Positions 28,763-37,925 of a stretch of 64,000 nt of DNA are shown here, piece after piece. The stretch covers positions 1 through 64,000 of the forward strand of contig CAKJZJ010000016.1 of the NCBI GenBank assembly GCA_918292005.1, in the 5' to 3' direction. Source of the DNA: Clostridiales bacterium. Its GTDB lineage: Bacteria; Bacillota; Clostridia; Christensenellales; UBA1242. The translations under genes were made by a program, and so were the position numbers. Position 1 is the first letter of the stretch; the number at the start of each line of letters is the position of its first letter. The notes under the pieces are model-generated. The model did not search any database. It was not told where the DNA came from and worked only from the letters and a program-made list of their open reading frames with translations.

Positions 28763-29932
28763 CTATTTTCCTTTCTTTTCTTCTATTATTTCATTCAATC
28801 GCTTCAATAAAATCTTGGTACAATCTTCCCATGTAATATAGAGATTTTTTGATGCAGTAATGCCTACTTCTTTTAGCTTTTCACGATCGGATACTATCTC
28901 ACATATTCTACTTGCGAAATTTTCTTTGCCGTCTTGAGACAAATATCCATCCACACCATCAGTGACACCATATCCTGCACAAGAGCCATCTATATATACA
29001 CCTGGTGTCTGGAATGATGCTGCTTCCACTTTTACTAGTCCAAAATTATCATATAATGATGGGAATAAAAGCAGGTCGGCTCTGGCATATAATTGTGGAA
29101 AACCATCCCTATCTACGAAACCAGGGAAGACGACTTCTTTATCTGTAAAGCCCAGTTTTTTAGACAATTTCTGTAATTTTTTGGTATAAGGACCTTTTCC
29201 AATCACATAGAATCTAAATTTAATTCCTCTATCTTTTACGAGCTTGAGCGATCGTAGTATGAAGTCTATTCTCTTTAATTTCTGCACCCTGCCCACAAAA
29301 ATGAATACTAGCTCATCTGGATCAATACCAAATTTTTCATTGGCAAGAGTACGTAATTCGTCTTTATTGGTACATAATTTAAAATCGGTACCGAAAGGCA
29401 AATATGTTACTTTACCTGTATAACCAAATGACCTGAGCTGTTTTTCAACTAGTGGTGAGCACAAGAATATTTCATCGAATTTATTGTATCGTCTACCAAT
29501 GTGCCTTACCATCATCTCAGCAATAAGCTTAGATCCTACTGCTTTTCTAAATATTGGTCGGAAATTTGAATGGAATGTTGCAACTATTGGAACATTCTTT
29601 TTCTTAGCCAGTTTCAGTGCAAATTTCGCCATATTGAATGGTGAATGCACATGTATAATATCACAATCAATATTCTCTGCAATTTTTTTAAATTCTTTAT
29701 CCGAATTAGGAAAGCCGTAATAGTCATTCACTATAGGAATAAACGTACTTTTACACCTATGAATAGTGTAAGGCTGTTTATCTACATAGTCTTTTCTATT
29801 CTTAGGTACTAGAACATTCAAATCCACATCTTTGTACATATTGAGACAGTAATTATGCATGCAATTGATGACACCATCAACGTCAGGCAAATATGCGTCC
29901 ATCGCTTCAATAATTTTCAATTTTTTATCCAT
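28763..29932 (-). CDS. Glycosyltransferase family 4
   Basis: This 389-residue GT-B enzyme has an N-terminal acceptor domain (EAMDAYLPDVDGVINCM, HVHSPFNMAKFAL) and a C-terminal donor domain with VGRVQKLKRID, GKGP and FPSLYDNFGLVKVEAAS. It transfers a sugar from a nucleotide donor, probably on the cytoplasmic membrane face to a lipid or glycan acceptor. The start is set at the Met at 29932, with GGGAG just upstream. Its position at the head of the heptose genes makes GDP-heptose a candidate donor; that is inference. Diacylglycerol glycosyltransferases look similar. Confidence 0.85.
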   Translation of the reverse strand: MDKKLKIIEAMDAYLPDVDGVINCMHNYCLNMYKDVDLNVLVPKNRKDYVDKQPYTIHRCKSTFIPIVNDYYGFPNSDKEFKKIAENIDCDIIHVHSPFNMAKFALKLAKKKNVPIVATFHSNFRPIFRKAVGSKLIAEMMVRHIGRRYNKFDEIFLCSPLVEKQLRSFGYTGKVTYLPFGTDFKLCTNKDELRTLANEKFGIDPDELVFIFVGRVQKLKRIDFILRSLKLVKDRGIKFRFYVIGKGPYTKKLQKLSKKLGFTDKEVVFPGFVDRDGFPQLYARADLLLFPSLYDNFGLVKVEAASFQTPGVYIDGSCAGYGVTDGVDGYLSQDGKENFASRICEIVSDREKLKEVGITASKNLYITWEDCTKILLKRLNEIIEEKKGK

Positions 29933-29965
29933 ATTCACTCCCATGTATAGTAATTATAGCATTGG

Positions 29966-31477
29966 CTATTTTTTTGTCAACTTTTTGTTTCTCTGTGTGC
30001 CAATTTTTGACCTTTTTTCTATTTTTGCTTCATTTTTGGTCGTTTTTTCATCTTCGTCAATTTCATTAGGATTAGAGTTTTCTTCATGTAAAACTGTAGA
30101 ATCTGTGGATTTTTCGTCCATTTTTTCTTCCACAGAGATCTGTGTATCACCACTGGAAATTACTGGTGCTGTCTTACCTTCACATTCAATGATGGCAAGA
30201 CAGAAGAAAGGTATAATGTATGCAAAAAAATCCATAATAATCGCCTGGTCTGCCATACCCGAACATGCCATCATAATCAATGCTACTATTACATAAAATC
30301 TGCCTTTATTCACACCCTTGAAAATCAATCTATATTTCACAAAATAGAAATATCCTAGCAAAATAATACCAATAATACCACAGGATGTGAGCCATTGAAG
30401 GATTGTATTGTGCGCTATGATAATAGATACGGTATCTCTAATAGCAGGTACAGGCTCGTATGCTACAAATCCATACCCAAATATTGGATTCTCTATAAAC
30501 TTATTCCAACACCATGACCACAAATCATTTCTACCATTAGTACCTAGAGCATTTTTTACAAATAGTCCTTTGACAATGTCTATTGTCTCATTCCGTTTGA
30601 TCACAAAGCATAGTCCTGCTAGTCCCATTAACCCTAGTATCACCCAGAGATAATTGATTCTCTTAGGCGATTTAATAATGGATACAATGAATAGAATTAC
30701 AAATACAATGGCAGAGATAAATATCATAAGCCTGCAGTATGTAATAAATGTAAATACTTCAAATACACATGCGAGCAGAAAATACAAATAATCTTTTTTC
30801 TTACCTACCCCTAGTGCGAATAGAGATATAATAGCCAAACAATAGAATATCGCCATAGTATTAATATTCTCAGCACCTATCCATATAAACTCACGATGTG
30901 CTATCGCATATAATATGCCACCACCCTGTCTGACAATCAGAATAAAGTATATACAGAAAGCAAATAAACTTCCCACTATGAAAGAATATGCGAGCCCATC
31001 CTTTAAACCATTTGTGAAATTGACTGCCAGAAAATAAAAGAAATATGTGAGCAATCCAATGCCTACAATAGCCAGAGTCGCTAGATAATTAAAATGACCA
31101 ACTATGCCACCCAGCATAAAGGCAACCATGCTCACTACCCATGCCCAAAACATTTTGCCTTTGGTCACACGCTTCTTTTCGAAACATAATTTCTTTATAA
31201 CAAAATAAAGCATGCCTAACACGGCCACAGATATACATACAATATAAAATATCCAGCTGGCATCAACTGCTAGGTCTTCCATAAAGAATGGAATAAAAAT
31301 AATCAGCCCAAAAATATTAACCAGGTTATCACAGAAAACACATTGTAGTAGCAGTGCCAGAGCAACACAAACCAGTGTGGCTAGTGTCTGTCCACATGCC
31401 CACAAAACCGTTGTAATTGTGAATACCACCGGCAGAAACCATTTAGATTCTAAAAAATTTTGTATTTTACTTTTCAT
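29966..31477 (-). CDS. O-antigen ligase / polymerase-like membrane protein
   Basis: This 503-residue protein has about eleven to twelve membrane helices and the Wzy_C/WaaL-type signature GRNDLWSWCWNKFIENPIFGYGFVAY, followed by AHNTILQWLTSCGIIG. The ~75-residue cytoplasmic tail is charged. Family members join or polymerise lipid-linked glycans on the outer membrane face. In a cell without lipopolysaccharide the acceptor would be a wall or surface glycan. It starts the glycan cluster, just after the PLP-enzyme gene on the same strand. Confidence 0.82.
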   Translation of the reverse strand: MKSKIQNFLESKWFLPVVFTITTVLWACGQTLATLVCVALALLLQCVFCDNLVNIFGLIIFIPFFMEDLAVDASWIFYIVCISVAVLGMLYFVIKKLCFEKKRVTKGKMFWAWVVSMVAFMLGGIVGHFNYLATLAIVGIGLLTYFFYFLAVNFTNGLKDGLAYSFIVGSLFAFCIYFILIVRQGGGILYAIAHREFIWIGAENINTMAIFYCLAIISLFALGVGKKKDYLYFLLACVFEVFTFITYCRLMIFISAIVFVILFIVSIIKSPKRINYLWVILGLMGLAGLCFVIKRNETIDIVKGLFVKNALGTNGRNDLWSWCWNKFIENPIFGYGFVAYEPVPAIRDTVSIIIAHNTILQWLTSCGIIGIILLGYFYFVKYRLIFKGVNKGRFYVIVALIMMACSGMADQAIIMDFFAYIIPFFCLAIIECEGKTAPVISSGDTQISVEEKMDEKSTDSTVLHEENSNPNEIDEDEKTTKNEAKIEKRSKIGTQRNKKLTKK

Positions 31478-31486
31478 ATATTTATC

Positions 31487-32749
31487 CTACTTTTTGTTTT
31501 TAAGTATCTCGTTTATGCCAATAAGTATGCCCAATTTGCCATATTCGTACGTTAGTCCACCCTGCATATATGCCGTGTATGGTGGTACTACTGGACCATC
31601 TGCACTGAGCTCTATGGTAGAGCCAGATATAAAGCTTCCACCTGCCATGACTTCGTCATCGGGATATCCCGGCATTGGTGCTGGCACTGGTGTGAGATAT
31701 GATTCTACCGGCGAGCCAAACTGAATGCCTTTGCAGAAAGCAACTAGACTAGGCTCATCTTTTAATGTAATTGTCTGTATAATATCTGTCCTAAGGTCTG
31801 CATATTTAGGATCTACATCGTAGCCCAATCTCTCTAGTATATAGCTTGAATATATCATCGTCTTCATGGCACTGCATACTACACTCGGTGCATTGTATAG
31901 ACCTTTGTAAAAAGACAAAAGTTGATTCATATTCGCACCTATGTCTTTACCCAGCCCTGGTGCCGAGAATCTCTCGGCGATATCTTCTATTAGGTCGTGT
32001 CTACCCACTATATAGCCTCCCGTTCTCGCTTCTCCACCACCTAGATTTTTCATAAGTGATCCCACGATTACATCAGCACCTACATGGGTTGGTTCTCTAT
32101 CTTCTACCATATCTCCATAGCAATTATCTACCATGATGATAACACTACTATCTATACCCTTTATGAGTTTGCACACTTTCTCTATTTTGGCTATGCAGAG
32201 ACTATCTCTGTGAGAGTATCCCCTAGAGCGCTGTATCTCGACCAGTTTCACTCCACCCCTTTTAATTCTACTCTCTATCTGGGCGTAGTCGAAATCATTA
32301 TCCACTAGGTCTATCTGCTCGTACTTGATACCATTTTTTATTAGACTATTTCTACTATCTCCAGATATACCCACAATAGTTCTCAAAGAATCATAAGGCT
32401 CGCCCGAGATAGAGATGAATGTGTCGCCATGTTTCAACATTCCAGTGAAGCACAGATTGATAGCATGTGTACCCGACATTATCTGTGGTCTAACTAGCGC
32501 ATCTTCTGCACCGAATATCTCGGCATATATTTTCTCTAGTTTTTCCCTACCATCATCGGTGTATCCGTATCCCGTCACTTCGACAAAGTCATTGGTAGCC
32601 ACTCTATTGTGCTGGAATGCAGATAGTACTCTAGCACTCCACAGCATAGCAATGCTCTCGTGCTTTTTATATATTTCTCTCAAATTCTGCTCTGTTTCAT
32701 CACTCAGAGCCAATAATTTTTCGTCTATATCGTATCCAAAATAATTCAT
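31487..32749 (-). CDS. Methionine gamma-lyase family PLP enzyme (aluminium-resistance type)
   Basis: This 420-residue fold-type I PLP enzyme resembles the cystathionine beta-lyase-like proteins annotated as aluminium resistance proteins (YnbB type). It has QIMSGTHAINLCFTG, ISGEPYDSL, the PLP-Asp region IMVDNCYGDM, and the lysine loop VGSLMKNLGGGEARTGGYI. Its true substrate is not established; a C-S or C-C lyase acting on sulfur amino acids is likely. AAAGGA lies before the start. It precedes the glycan genes on the same strand by nine bases, but the functional link is unclear. Confidence 0.9.
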   Translation of the reverse strand: MNYFGYDIDEKLLALSDETEQNLREIYKKHESIAMLWSARVLSAFQHNRVATNDFVEVTGYGYTDDGREKLEKIYAEIFGAEDALVRPQIMSGTHAINLCFTGMLKHGDTFISISGEPYDSLRTIVGISGDSRNSLIKNGIKYEQIDLVDNDFDYAQIESRIKRGGVKLVEIQRSRGYSHRDSLCIAKIEKVCKLIKGIDSSVIIMVDNCYGDMVEDREPTHVGADVIVGSLMKNLGGGEARTGGYIVGRHDLIEDIAERFSAPGLGKDIGANMNQLLSFYKGLYNAPSVVCSAMKTMIYSSYILERLGYDVDPKYADLRTDIIQTITLKDEPSLVAFCKGIQFGSPVESYLTPVPAPMPGYPDDEVMAGGSFISGSTIELSADGPVVPPYTAYMQGGLTYEYGKLGILIGINEILKNKK

Positions 32750-32886
32750 CTTTTTATGTCCTTTTTAGCATTAATATTTTACTAAAAATCTACATTTTTG
32801 GCAAGTCGATAGGTGTATATCCCCACCACCCACACTATTTTTATATACATTTATATAGATATATAGATAAATTTAGGTCTCACACA

Positions 32887-32915
32887 TTGACAAAATGCAG
32901 AAAAATATATAAAAT
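32887..32915 (+). promoter_or_regulatory. Promoter of efp
   Basis: TTGACA (32887-32892), 17-base spacer, TAAAAT (32910-32915), about 35 bases before the efp start. Confidence 0.75.
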
Positions 32916-32950
32916 ACTATTGTAAATTTTAAAGATAAGGAAAATATTTT

Positions 32951-33508
32951 ATGATAGACGTAAACGATATTAAAAATGGTATGACATTCCAATACGAAGG
33001 CAATATTTACCAAGTAGTTGAATTCCTACACGTTAAACCTGGTAAAGGCTCTGCTTTTATGAAGATGAAAATGAAAAATTTGCGTAGTGGTACAACTCTT
33101 GAGCGTACATTCAATACCAATGTAAGATTCGAAGAAGCAAGAATTGATAGAACCACCGTTCAATATCTATACAAAGATGGCGACACATACTGCTTTATGG
33201 ATATGGAGACATTCGAGCAGATAGAATTGAACGCTAGTCAGGTTGGCGACAAAAAAGATTATTTGCTAGAGAATATGGATGTCAATATTACTAGATATGG
33301 TCAGGAATTATTAGGACTAGAATTACCACAGAAAATGGAATTTACAGTAGTTTCTACCGAGCCTGCTGTAAAGGGTGGTACACAGACCAATGCCAGCAAA
33401 GACGCTTACACCGAGACTGGACTGCTAGTCAAAGTTCCTATGTTTGTAAACCAAGGCGACAAAATAATAGTAACCACCGAAGATGGCAAATATTATTCAA
33501 GGGCATAA
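32951..33508 (+). CDS. efp: Elongation factor P
   Basis: This 185-residue three-domain beta-barrel protein relieves ribosome stalling at polyproline. The KOW-like N domain has GKGSAFMKMKMKNLRSG, whose loop carries Lys at the position modified or used for catalysis. The C-terminal signature KGGTQTNASKDAYTETGLLVKVPMF is intact. Full length for the family. AAGGAAAA precedes the start. The terminator overlaps the stop codon. Confidence 0.97.
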   Translation: MIDVNDIKNGMTFQYEGNIYQVVEFLHVKPGKGSAFMKMKMKNLRSGTTLERTFNTNVRFEEARIDRTTVQYLYKDGDTYCFMDMETFEQIELNASQVGDKKDYLLENMDVNITRYGQELLGLELPQKMEFTVVSTEPAVKGGTQTNASKDAYTETGLLVKVPMFVNQGDKIIVTTEDGKYYSRA

Positions 33509-33526
33509 AAGATTGCCCTTTTTTTC
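33499..33526 (+). terminator. Terminator of efp
   Basis: Stem AAGGGCA/TGCCCTT overlaps the stop codon and is followed by a T run. Confidence 0.8.
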
Positions 33527-33547
33527 TATAAAAGGATAGGAGTATAA

Positions 33548-34294
33548 ATGAAAAAAGTAGCATTAATAACCGGCGCCAGTGGTGGAATAGGACTAGAGAT
33601 GGCTAGAGTGTATGCAGCATCTGGATACGATCTCGCACTTACCTACTATACCCATCCCGAGCCTGTAGTAGACCTAATAGTAGAATTAGAGAAAAAATAT
33701 AATGGCAAATACACAATGCATATAGTAGATATGTCTAAAGACGAATTGATAGAAAAATTGGTCAAAGATGTCATGGCAGAACATGGCAGGATAGACACAC
33801 TTATTAATAATGCAGGAATATCCATAGATAAAATATTCGGGGAGAAAACCACAGACGAATTTAGATACACGATGGATGTAAATGTAGTGGGTGTATTTAC
33901 CCTATCTAGACTGGTAGGAGATATAATGTATAAATCTGGCTCGGGGAGCATTATAAATGTGTCTTCCACCAATGGAATAAACACCTACTTCCCTATGTGT
34001 GTGGACTATGATGCATCCAAATCTGCACTCATATCCCTTACCCACAATCTCGCCATTCAGTATTCGCCATTTGTACGTGTAAATGCCGTAGCCCCTGGAT
34101 TTATCGGCACACCTAATGAGATAGACAATATGGACGCCGAATATATCGCTAGTGAAAAAGAAAAAATTCTCACTCACACCATTGGCGAGCCTAGAGATGT
34201 GGCAGAATTGTGTGCATTCCTATCTAGCGAAAAAGCAAAATTTATAAATAATACCGTAATACGCATTGATGGTGGTATGTACGGGAGTATGTAA
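33548..34294 (+). CDS. FabG-like short-chain dehydrogenase/reductase
   Basis: This 248-residue classical SDR has the NAD(P) motif TGASGGIGLEMA, NNAG near residue 88, catalytic Ser in INVSSTNG and YDASK for Tyr-x3-Lys. The end IRIDGGMYGSM resembles FabG proteins, so reduction of 3-oxoacyl-ACP or a related ketone is plausible. It stands alone, without other fatty-acid genes, so the substrate is not assigned. AGGAG lies seven bases before the start. Confidence 0.85.
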   Translation: MKKVALITGASGGIGLEMARVYAASGYDLALTYYTHPEPVVDLIVELEKKYNGKYTMHIVDMSKDELIEKLVKDVMAEHGRIDTLINNAGISIDKIFGEKTTDEFRYTMDVNVVGVFTLSRLVGDIMYKSGSGSIINVSSTNGINTYFPMCVDYDASKSALISLTHNLAIQYSPFVRVNAVAPGFIGTPNEIDNMDAEYIASEKEKILTHTIGEPRDVAELCAFLSSEKAKFINNTVIRIDGGMYGSM

Positions 34295-34297
34295 AAT

Positions 34298-34331
34298 AAA
34301 ACACCATATCTACTCAATATGGTGTTTTTTT
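34298..34331. terminator. Bidirectional terminator (SDR / HD-GYP)
   Basis: Stem AAACACCATAT/ATATGGTGTTT between convergent genes, with A and T runs on the two sides. Confidence 0.85.
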
Positions 34332-34983
34332 ATTTCATAAATTCATCAGTAGGATTGTAGATTGCCATTTGCTGTATCATTATCTCTACTATTGTTCCGT
34401 CTAGCAAGCCCCTTTCTGCATTGCTCTTTAGTATTTTGCCAGCAGTAACTCTATCTAGGTAGGTCTCTCTGTACGACCTAGGCATCATTAGCGCACTAGT
34501 AACATCTGCCACCTGCACTATTCTATCTTTTATATCTTGTTTTTCTCCAGGCAGACTTTGTGGGTAGCCAGTACCATTAGGCTTCTCGTGATGATGATAG
34601 GCAATAGTCTTGATTACATCATCATCTATGATTTTATCCAGCATCTTTTTGCCTTCTTTAGTATGTGTTAATTGAATATATTTTACTCCCTTTTCATCAC
34701 ATTTAGAATGCAAAATATCTACTGGCACTTTTAGTTTGCCTATATCGTGTAGTAGTCCTGCAGTATATATCTCTGCTTTTTCTTTTTCGGTCAAACCAAA
34801 ATCGGCATGCTCAAAAATAAGTTTTGTTAGATTCGCTACATCTATTAGATGATAATATGTCTCTAGAGAGTGCTTACGCATTTTATCTAGGACTTCTACC
34901 ACCTGCACTACACAATGTGGGCTAATGAGTGTCGGATCTACATAGCCTTCTTCTATTAAATTTCTATCAACATATTTATACAT
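34330..34983 (-). CDS. HD-GYP domain protein, probable c-di-GMP phosphodiesterase
   Basis: This 217-residue stand-alone HD-GYP domain has LLHDIGKLKVP, the second metal motif YHHHEKPNGTGYPQSLPG, and VQVADVTSALMMPRSYR. The GYP triplet is intact, unlike the paralogue at 1690-2361. Predicted role: hydrolysis of c-di-GMP or a related cyclic dinucleotide in the cytosol. No sensor domain is attached, so input must come from a partner. The ribosome binding site is weak. Confidence 0.82.
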   Translation of the reverse strand: MYKYVDRNLIEEGYVDPTLISPHCVVQVVEVLDKMRKHSLETYYHLIDVANLTKLIFEHADFGLTEKEKAEIYTAGLLHDIGKLKVPVDILHSKCDEKGVKYIQLTHTKEGKKMLDKIIDDDVIKTIAYHHHEKPNGTGYPQSLPGEKQDIKDRIVQVADVTSALMMPRSYRETYLDRVTAGKILKSNAERGLLDGTIVEIMIQQMAIYNPTDEFMK

Positions 34984-35044
34984 ACGAGCCTATTATACCA
35001 CCCCACCAGTCCATTGTCAAACACAAAACCAACTACTTTTTACA

Positions 35045-35070
35045 CAAAAAAACTGGAGTTTTTCTCCAGT
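35045..35070 (-). terminator. Terminator
   Basis: Stem ACTGGAG/CTCCAGT with a T-rich loop and a U run on the minus strand, just after the stop at 35077. Confidence 0.8.
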
Positions 35071-35076
35071 CTTTAA

Positions 35077-35361
35077 TTAATTCAATAATAACAAAGCAAT
35101 TACTAAAACGGCTAAGTTTAGCCAGAATTCTACCTTGAGAGTTTTTTCACTCAGATAAGATAGTATCATAGCAGTAGCAGTCAAACCACATGCTATAATA
35201 AATAGAATAGCATTTAGTACTCCACTATATACGCCGAAAAATCCCAAAATTTTTACAACAACTACCAATGCCAAAGCGATGAATGCAAATAGTATGTATA
35301 GTGTTTCGCTACTTAATTGAATTTGTTTGCTAGATGATTTTTTTTCTTCCTTTTCTTCCAT
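35077..35361 (-). CDS. Small membrane protein, three helices
   Basis: This 94-residue protein has a charged N-terminus (MEEKEEKKSSSK) and three hydrophobic segments at about 20-41, 46-68 and 77-93. The start at 35361 has GGGAGA before it. The longer frame to 35604 is rejected because it would overlap the divergent gene at 35522. No family is recognised. The gene is monocistronic with its own terminator. Confidence 0.65.
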   Translation of the reverse strand: MEEKEEKKSSSKQIQLSSETLYILFAFIALALVVVVKILGFFGVYSGVLNAILFIIACGLTATAMILSYLSEKTLKVEFWLNLAVLVIALLLLN

Positions 35362-35461
35362 AATTTTCTCCCTTATTAAATATATGTATATTATACCACA
35401 AATGTGTACTTTTTTCCAAATAAATACGTATAAATATGTCATACAAATGGGGGTATTGAAA

Positions 35462-35489
35462 TTGACGGAGAAATATGTTAAAATATAAT
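35462..35489 (+). promoter_or_regulatory. Promoter of the transglutaminase-like gene
   Basis: TTGACG (35462-35467), 16-base spacer, TATAAT (35484-35489), followed by a GGGGTG ribosome binding site. Confidence 0.65.
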
Positions 35490-35521
35490 AAGCAATATGT
35501 AGTATTAAGGGGTGAAATATT

Positions 35522-36928
35522 ATGGGGAAAGATGGAAGTGTAGGAAAAATAATAATAGGCACCACCATGGTGTCGGTAATAGCCGGAGCCATAGTGCCTG
35601 GCATTGTTATGAATAAAATAAATAATGATGGAGCGGGTAATCAACCAGACAGAAACAATTATGCTCTAGTCGAACATGGCGAGATGGCGTCTCTGAATGA
35701 CTACCTAGGTGAGAAATATGGTGCTACATTCGATGACGGTAATACGTATGATAATGAGCCAGACATGGATTTCACTCCTAGATATTTATTCGACCATCAA
35801 GGAGACGAAAACCTACAGGCAGATAATAATATAGATGTCGCCGAAGACCACGAGCCGACCATAAGTACTAGCGAATACGTAGTCCCTACAGTAGCGACAC
35901 CTGCACCTACCGAACCAGCAGTACAGACTCCGGTCCCAACTGAAAAAATTGTCCGTTACGAAAAAGACGACTATTCTAGTCATGCTAGGAGTGTAATAGA
36001 TAGTAGCACGATAGACATGTCTAGTGGTGAAACTATAGACATACAGACAGGTATCCCTAGCGAATATGCAGATATGGCTGCTAGGTTTCTAACCATAATG
36101 GATAAACAAGAATGTGATAAGTATGGTTTATATGTAAATTTTGTCACCAGCTCGGATGTGAGTAAATATAGAGAATTTGCACGATGGGTAGAAACAAACT
36201 ATGGGTATAAAATGTTTGCTAGTATAAGTCAACATGATGGTATCAATGACCATGTAGACCTGGATGTAAAAAGTATGATAAAATACAATAATGGCAATAC
36301 ACCTAGAGAAGCACAATCCTATTTACTTGCACTCAGAGACAGCGTAAATGGGATTATTAAAAAAGCAGGCATCAAGGACGGTATGCCTACCATGGACGTG
36401 CTGTGGAAGATACATAAATATATCATAGACAATTTCTATTACGACAAAAGTATGACCAATTACGCACCCGGTCAAATGCTCCGTGATGGCAAAGGCGTAT
36501 GCAATGCATACACAATACTTTTCAATACAGTGGCAAAGGCCTGTGGCATAGACTGTGATATGTTACTATGTAAAAAAGATGTCAATGTAGAACATGTAGC
36601 ATCACTCATAAAAATCCCCGATGGAGATAGACCAATATATATGGTAATAGACACAACTATGTCGGATAGTCATGGAGATACATATATGTTCGGAATGTCA
36701 GTTACCCACGCAGTAAAAAAATATTCCGAAAAGAAAGGATACAATGGCTACGCTATAATAGACTATACAGATGATGCGTCTTACCAAAATTCATTTTTGG
36801 GCAATATGGCAACTTTCTCATACGAATCATCTAGCAATACTTTCTCATCTAAAATAGGTACTACCCAAAATATAGACACTATGATATATGATATCGCCAC
36901 CGAATCGGACAACGAAATGATTAAATAA
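35522..36928 (+). CDS. Membrane-anchored transglutaminase-like protein
   Basis: This 468-residue protein has one N-terminal hydrophobic segment (about 9-30), a Pro/Thr-rich low-complexity linker (about 110-145) and a C-terminal transglutaminase-core domain. The catalytic triad is visible as Cys327 (KGVCNAYT), His358 (VEHVAS) and Asp377 (MVIDTT). Bacterial members are mostly cysteine proteases or peptidases acting outside the cell, sometimes on wall peptides. The substrate is unknown. It is single-gene, with its own promoter, a GGGGTG ribosome binding site ending ATATT-ATG, and a terminator. Confidence 0.85.
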   Translation: MGKDGSVGKIIIGTTMVSVIAGAIVPGIVMNKINNDGAGNQPDRNNYALVEHGEMASLNDYLGEKYGATFDDGNTYDNEPDMDFTPRYLFDHQGDENLQADNNIDVAEDHEPTISTSEYVVPTVATPAPTEPAVQTPVPTEKIVRYEKDDYSSHARSVIDSSTIDMSSGETIDIQTGIPSEYADMAARFLTIMDKQECDKYGLYVNFVTSSDVSKYREFARWVETNYGYKMFASISQHDGINDHVDLDVKSMIKYNNGNTPREAQSYLLALRDSVNGIIKKAGIKDGMPTMDVLWKIHKYIIDNFYYDKSMTNYAPGQMLRDGKGVCNAYTILFNTVAKACGIDCDMLLCKKDVNVEHVASLIKIPDGDRPIYMVIDTTMSDSHGDTYMFGMSVTHAVKKYSEKKGYNGYAIIDYTDDASYQNSFLGNMATFSYESSSNTFSSKIGTTQNIDTMIYDIATESDNEMIK

Positions 36929-36966
36929 AAAATATCCACGGAATATAACCTGTGGATATATTTTTT
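36929..36966. terminator. Bidirectional terminator
   Basis: Stem ATATCCAC/GTGGATAT flanked by A and T runs, between convergent genes. Confidence 0.85.
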
Positions 36967-36975
36967 ACATTTTAC

Positions 36976-37803
36976 CTATGCAGTAGGAGTATCGTCATTA
37001 TCTAGATATTGAGCTGGATTTTTTACCACACCAGTGAGCATTCCAATTATCTCATCTCTACTAAATGTGCCTTTTGCCAATTGTTCTCTTGCCCAGTCAA
37101 TAGCACCCTGTTGCTCTGCATTTAGACCGTTGGTTTTAGGCGCAGGTTTTACGACGTGTGGTTTTTTCTCTAGATTATTGATTCTAATAGGAGACTTACG
37201 GCCTCTAGGAATTTTGTGGGTATTGATAGGTGTACCTATTGTCCCCAAAACTGTATGCATGTCGTCATACATGAGCACCCTACCATCTTTACCTTGTATA
37301 ATATCTCTGAGCACCCTATCCCCTAGCAGAGCCTCTGGCAATTCACTAGTCTCGCCATCTACTTCGTATGTGCCTTCTCCTGTACCAATCTTACCCATTG
37401 CCACTGCTTCGGCATATTTATCATCAGGCATCTCTATTACCATAGCCGTAACCCTGTCTCCACCGAAATAATCTTCGGCAGTAGCACAATTATGATCTAT
37501 ATTCCATATAGCATCTTCACCTACAGGCTGGTATGCTAGAGTGCGCAGAGCATCTCCCAATTCTTCTCGAGATGATGCTACCATAAAATACAGATTGACT
37601 TTTTTAGTCTCTCTAGCATATTGCTCTGCCACAGCGTTACCCTCGTATTCTTTGCTCACTTTTACTTCTGCATTGGATAGAATGGTGTCAGCATTATCTG
37701 ACACAATGCTCCCTATCTGTCTATCCGTATCGCCCTTTCTCCCTATTGCATCTTCTATTCTATCTGCATCTTCTAGACCACATAGTCTTCCTAGATATAC
37801 CAT
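36976..37803 (-). CDS. Hypothetical protein, 275 residues
   Basis: I do not recognise this protein. It is soluble, acidic in the middle, and mixed alpha/beta. A Pro/Lys-rich linker near 195-225 (HKIPRGRKSPIRINN, KKPHVVKPAPKT) leads to a helical C-terminal segment of ~45 residues (EQQGAIDWAREQLAKG, SRDEIIGMLTG). That tail resembles a small helical docking or DNA-binding-like domain, but no motif settles it. The start at 37803 has GGGGG six bases upstream. A TTGAAA-17-TATAAT promoter lies just ahead, and a bidirectional terminator follows. Confidence 0.6.
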   Translation of the reverse strand: MVYLGRLCGLEDADRIEDAIGRKGDTDRQIGSIVSDNADTILSNAEVKVSKEYEGNAVAEQYARETKKVNLYFMVASSREELGDALRTLAYQPVGEDAIWNIDHNCATAEDYFGGDRVTAMVIEMPDDKYAEAVAMGKIGTGEGTYEVDGETSELPEALLGDRVLRDIIQGKDGRVLMYDDMHTVLGTIGTPINTHKIPRGRKSPIRINNLEKKPHVVKPAPKTNGLNAEQQGAIDWAREQLAKGTFSRDEIIGMLTGVVKNPAQYLDNDDTPTA

Positions 37804-37837
37804 ATATTACCCCCACATTTCTTATTATATTGTATAT

Positions 37838-37866
37838 ATTATACCATAAATTTTGTGGTTTTTCAA
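37838..37866 (-). promoter_or_regulatory. Promoter of the 275-residue hypothetical gene
   Basis: On the minus strand: TTGAAA (37866-37861), 17-base spacer, TATAAT (37843-37838). Confidence 0.65.
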
Positions 37867-37883
37867 TAGTTTGCCCACAAACA

Positions 37884-37917
37884 AAAATCACCCCACTGGA
37901 TAAGCAGGGTGTTTTTA
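37884..37917 (-). terminator. Terminator of aqpZ
   Basis: CACCC/GGGTG stem with a longer loop and a U run on the minus strand, downstream of the aqpZ stop. Confidence 0.65.
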
Positions 37918-37925
37918 TTAATCAA

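Noticed and set aside
35362..35604. N-terminal extension of the small membrane protein
   Set aside because: It would overlap the divergent transglutaminase-like gene, and the internal Met has a good ribosome binding site.
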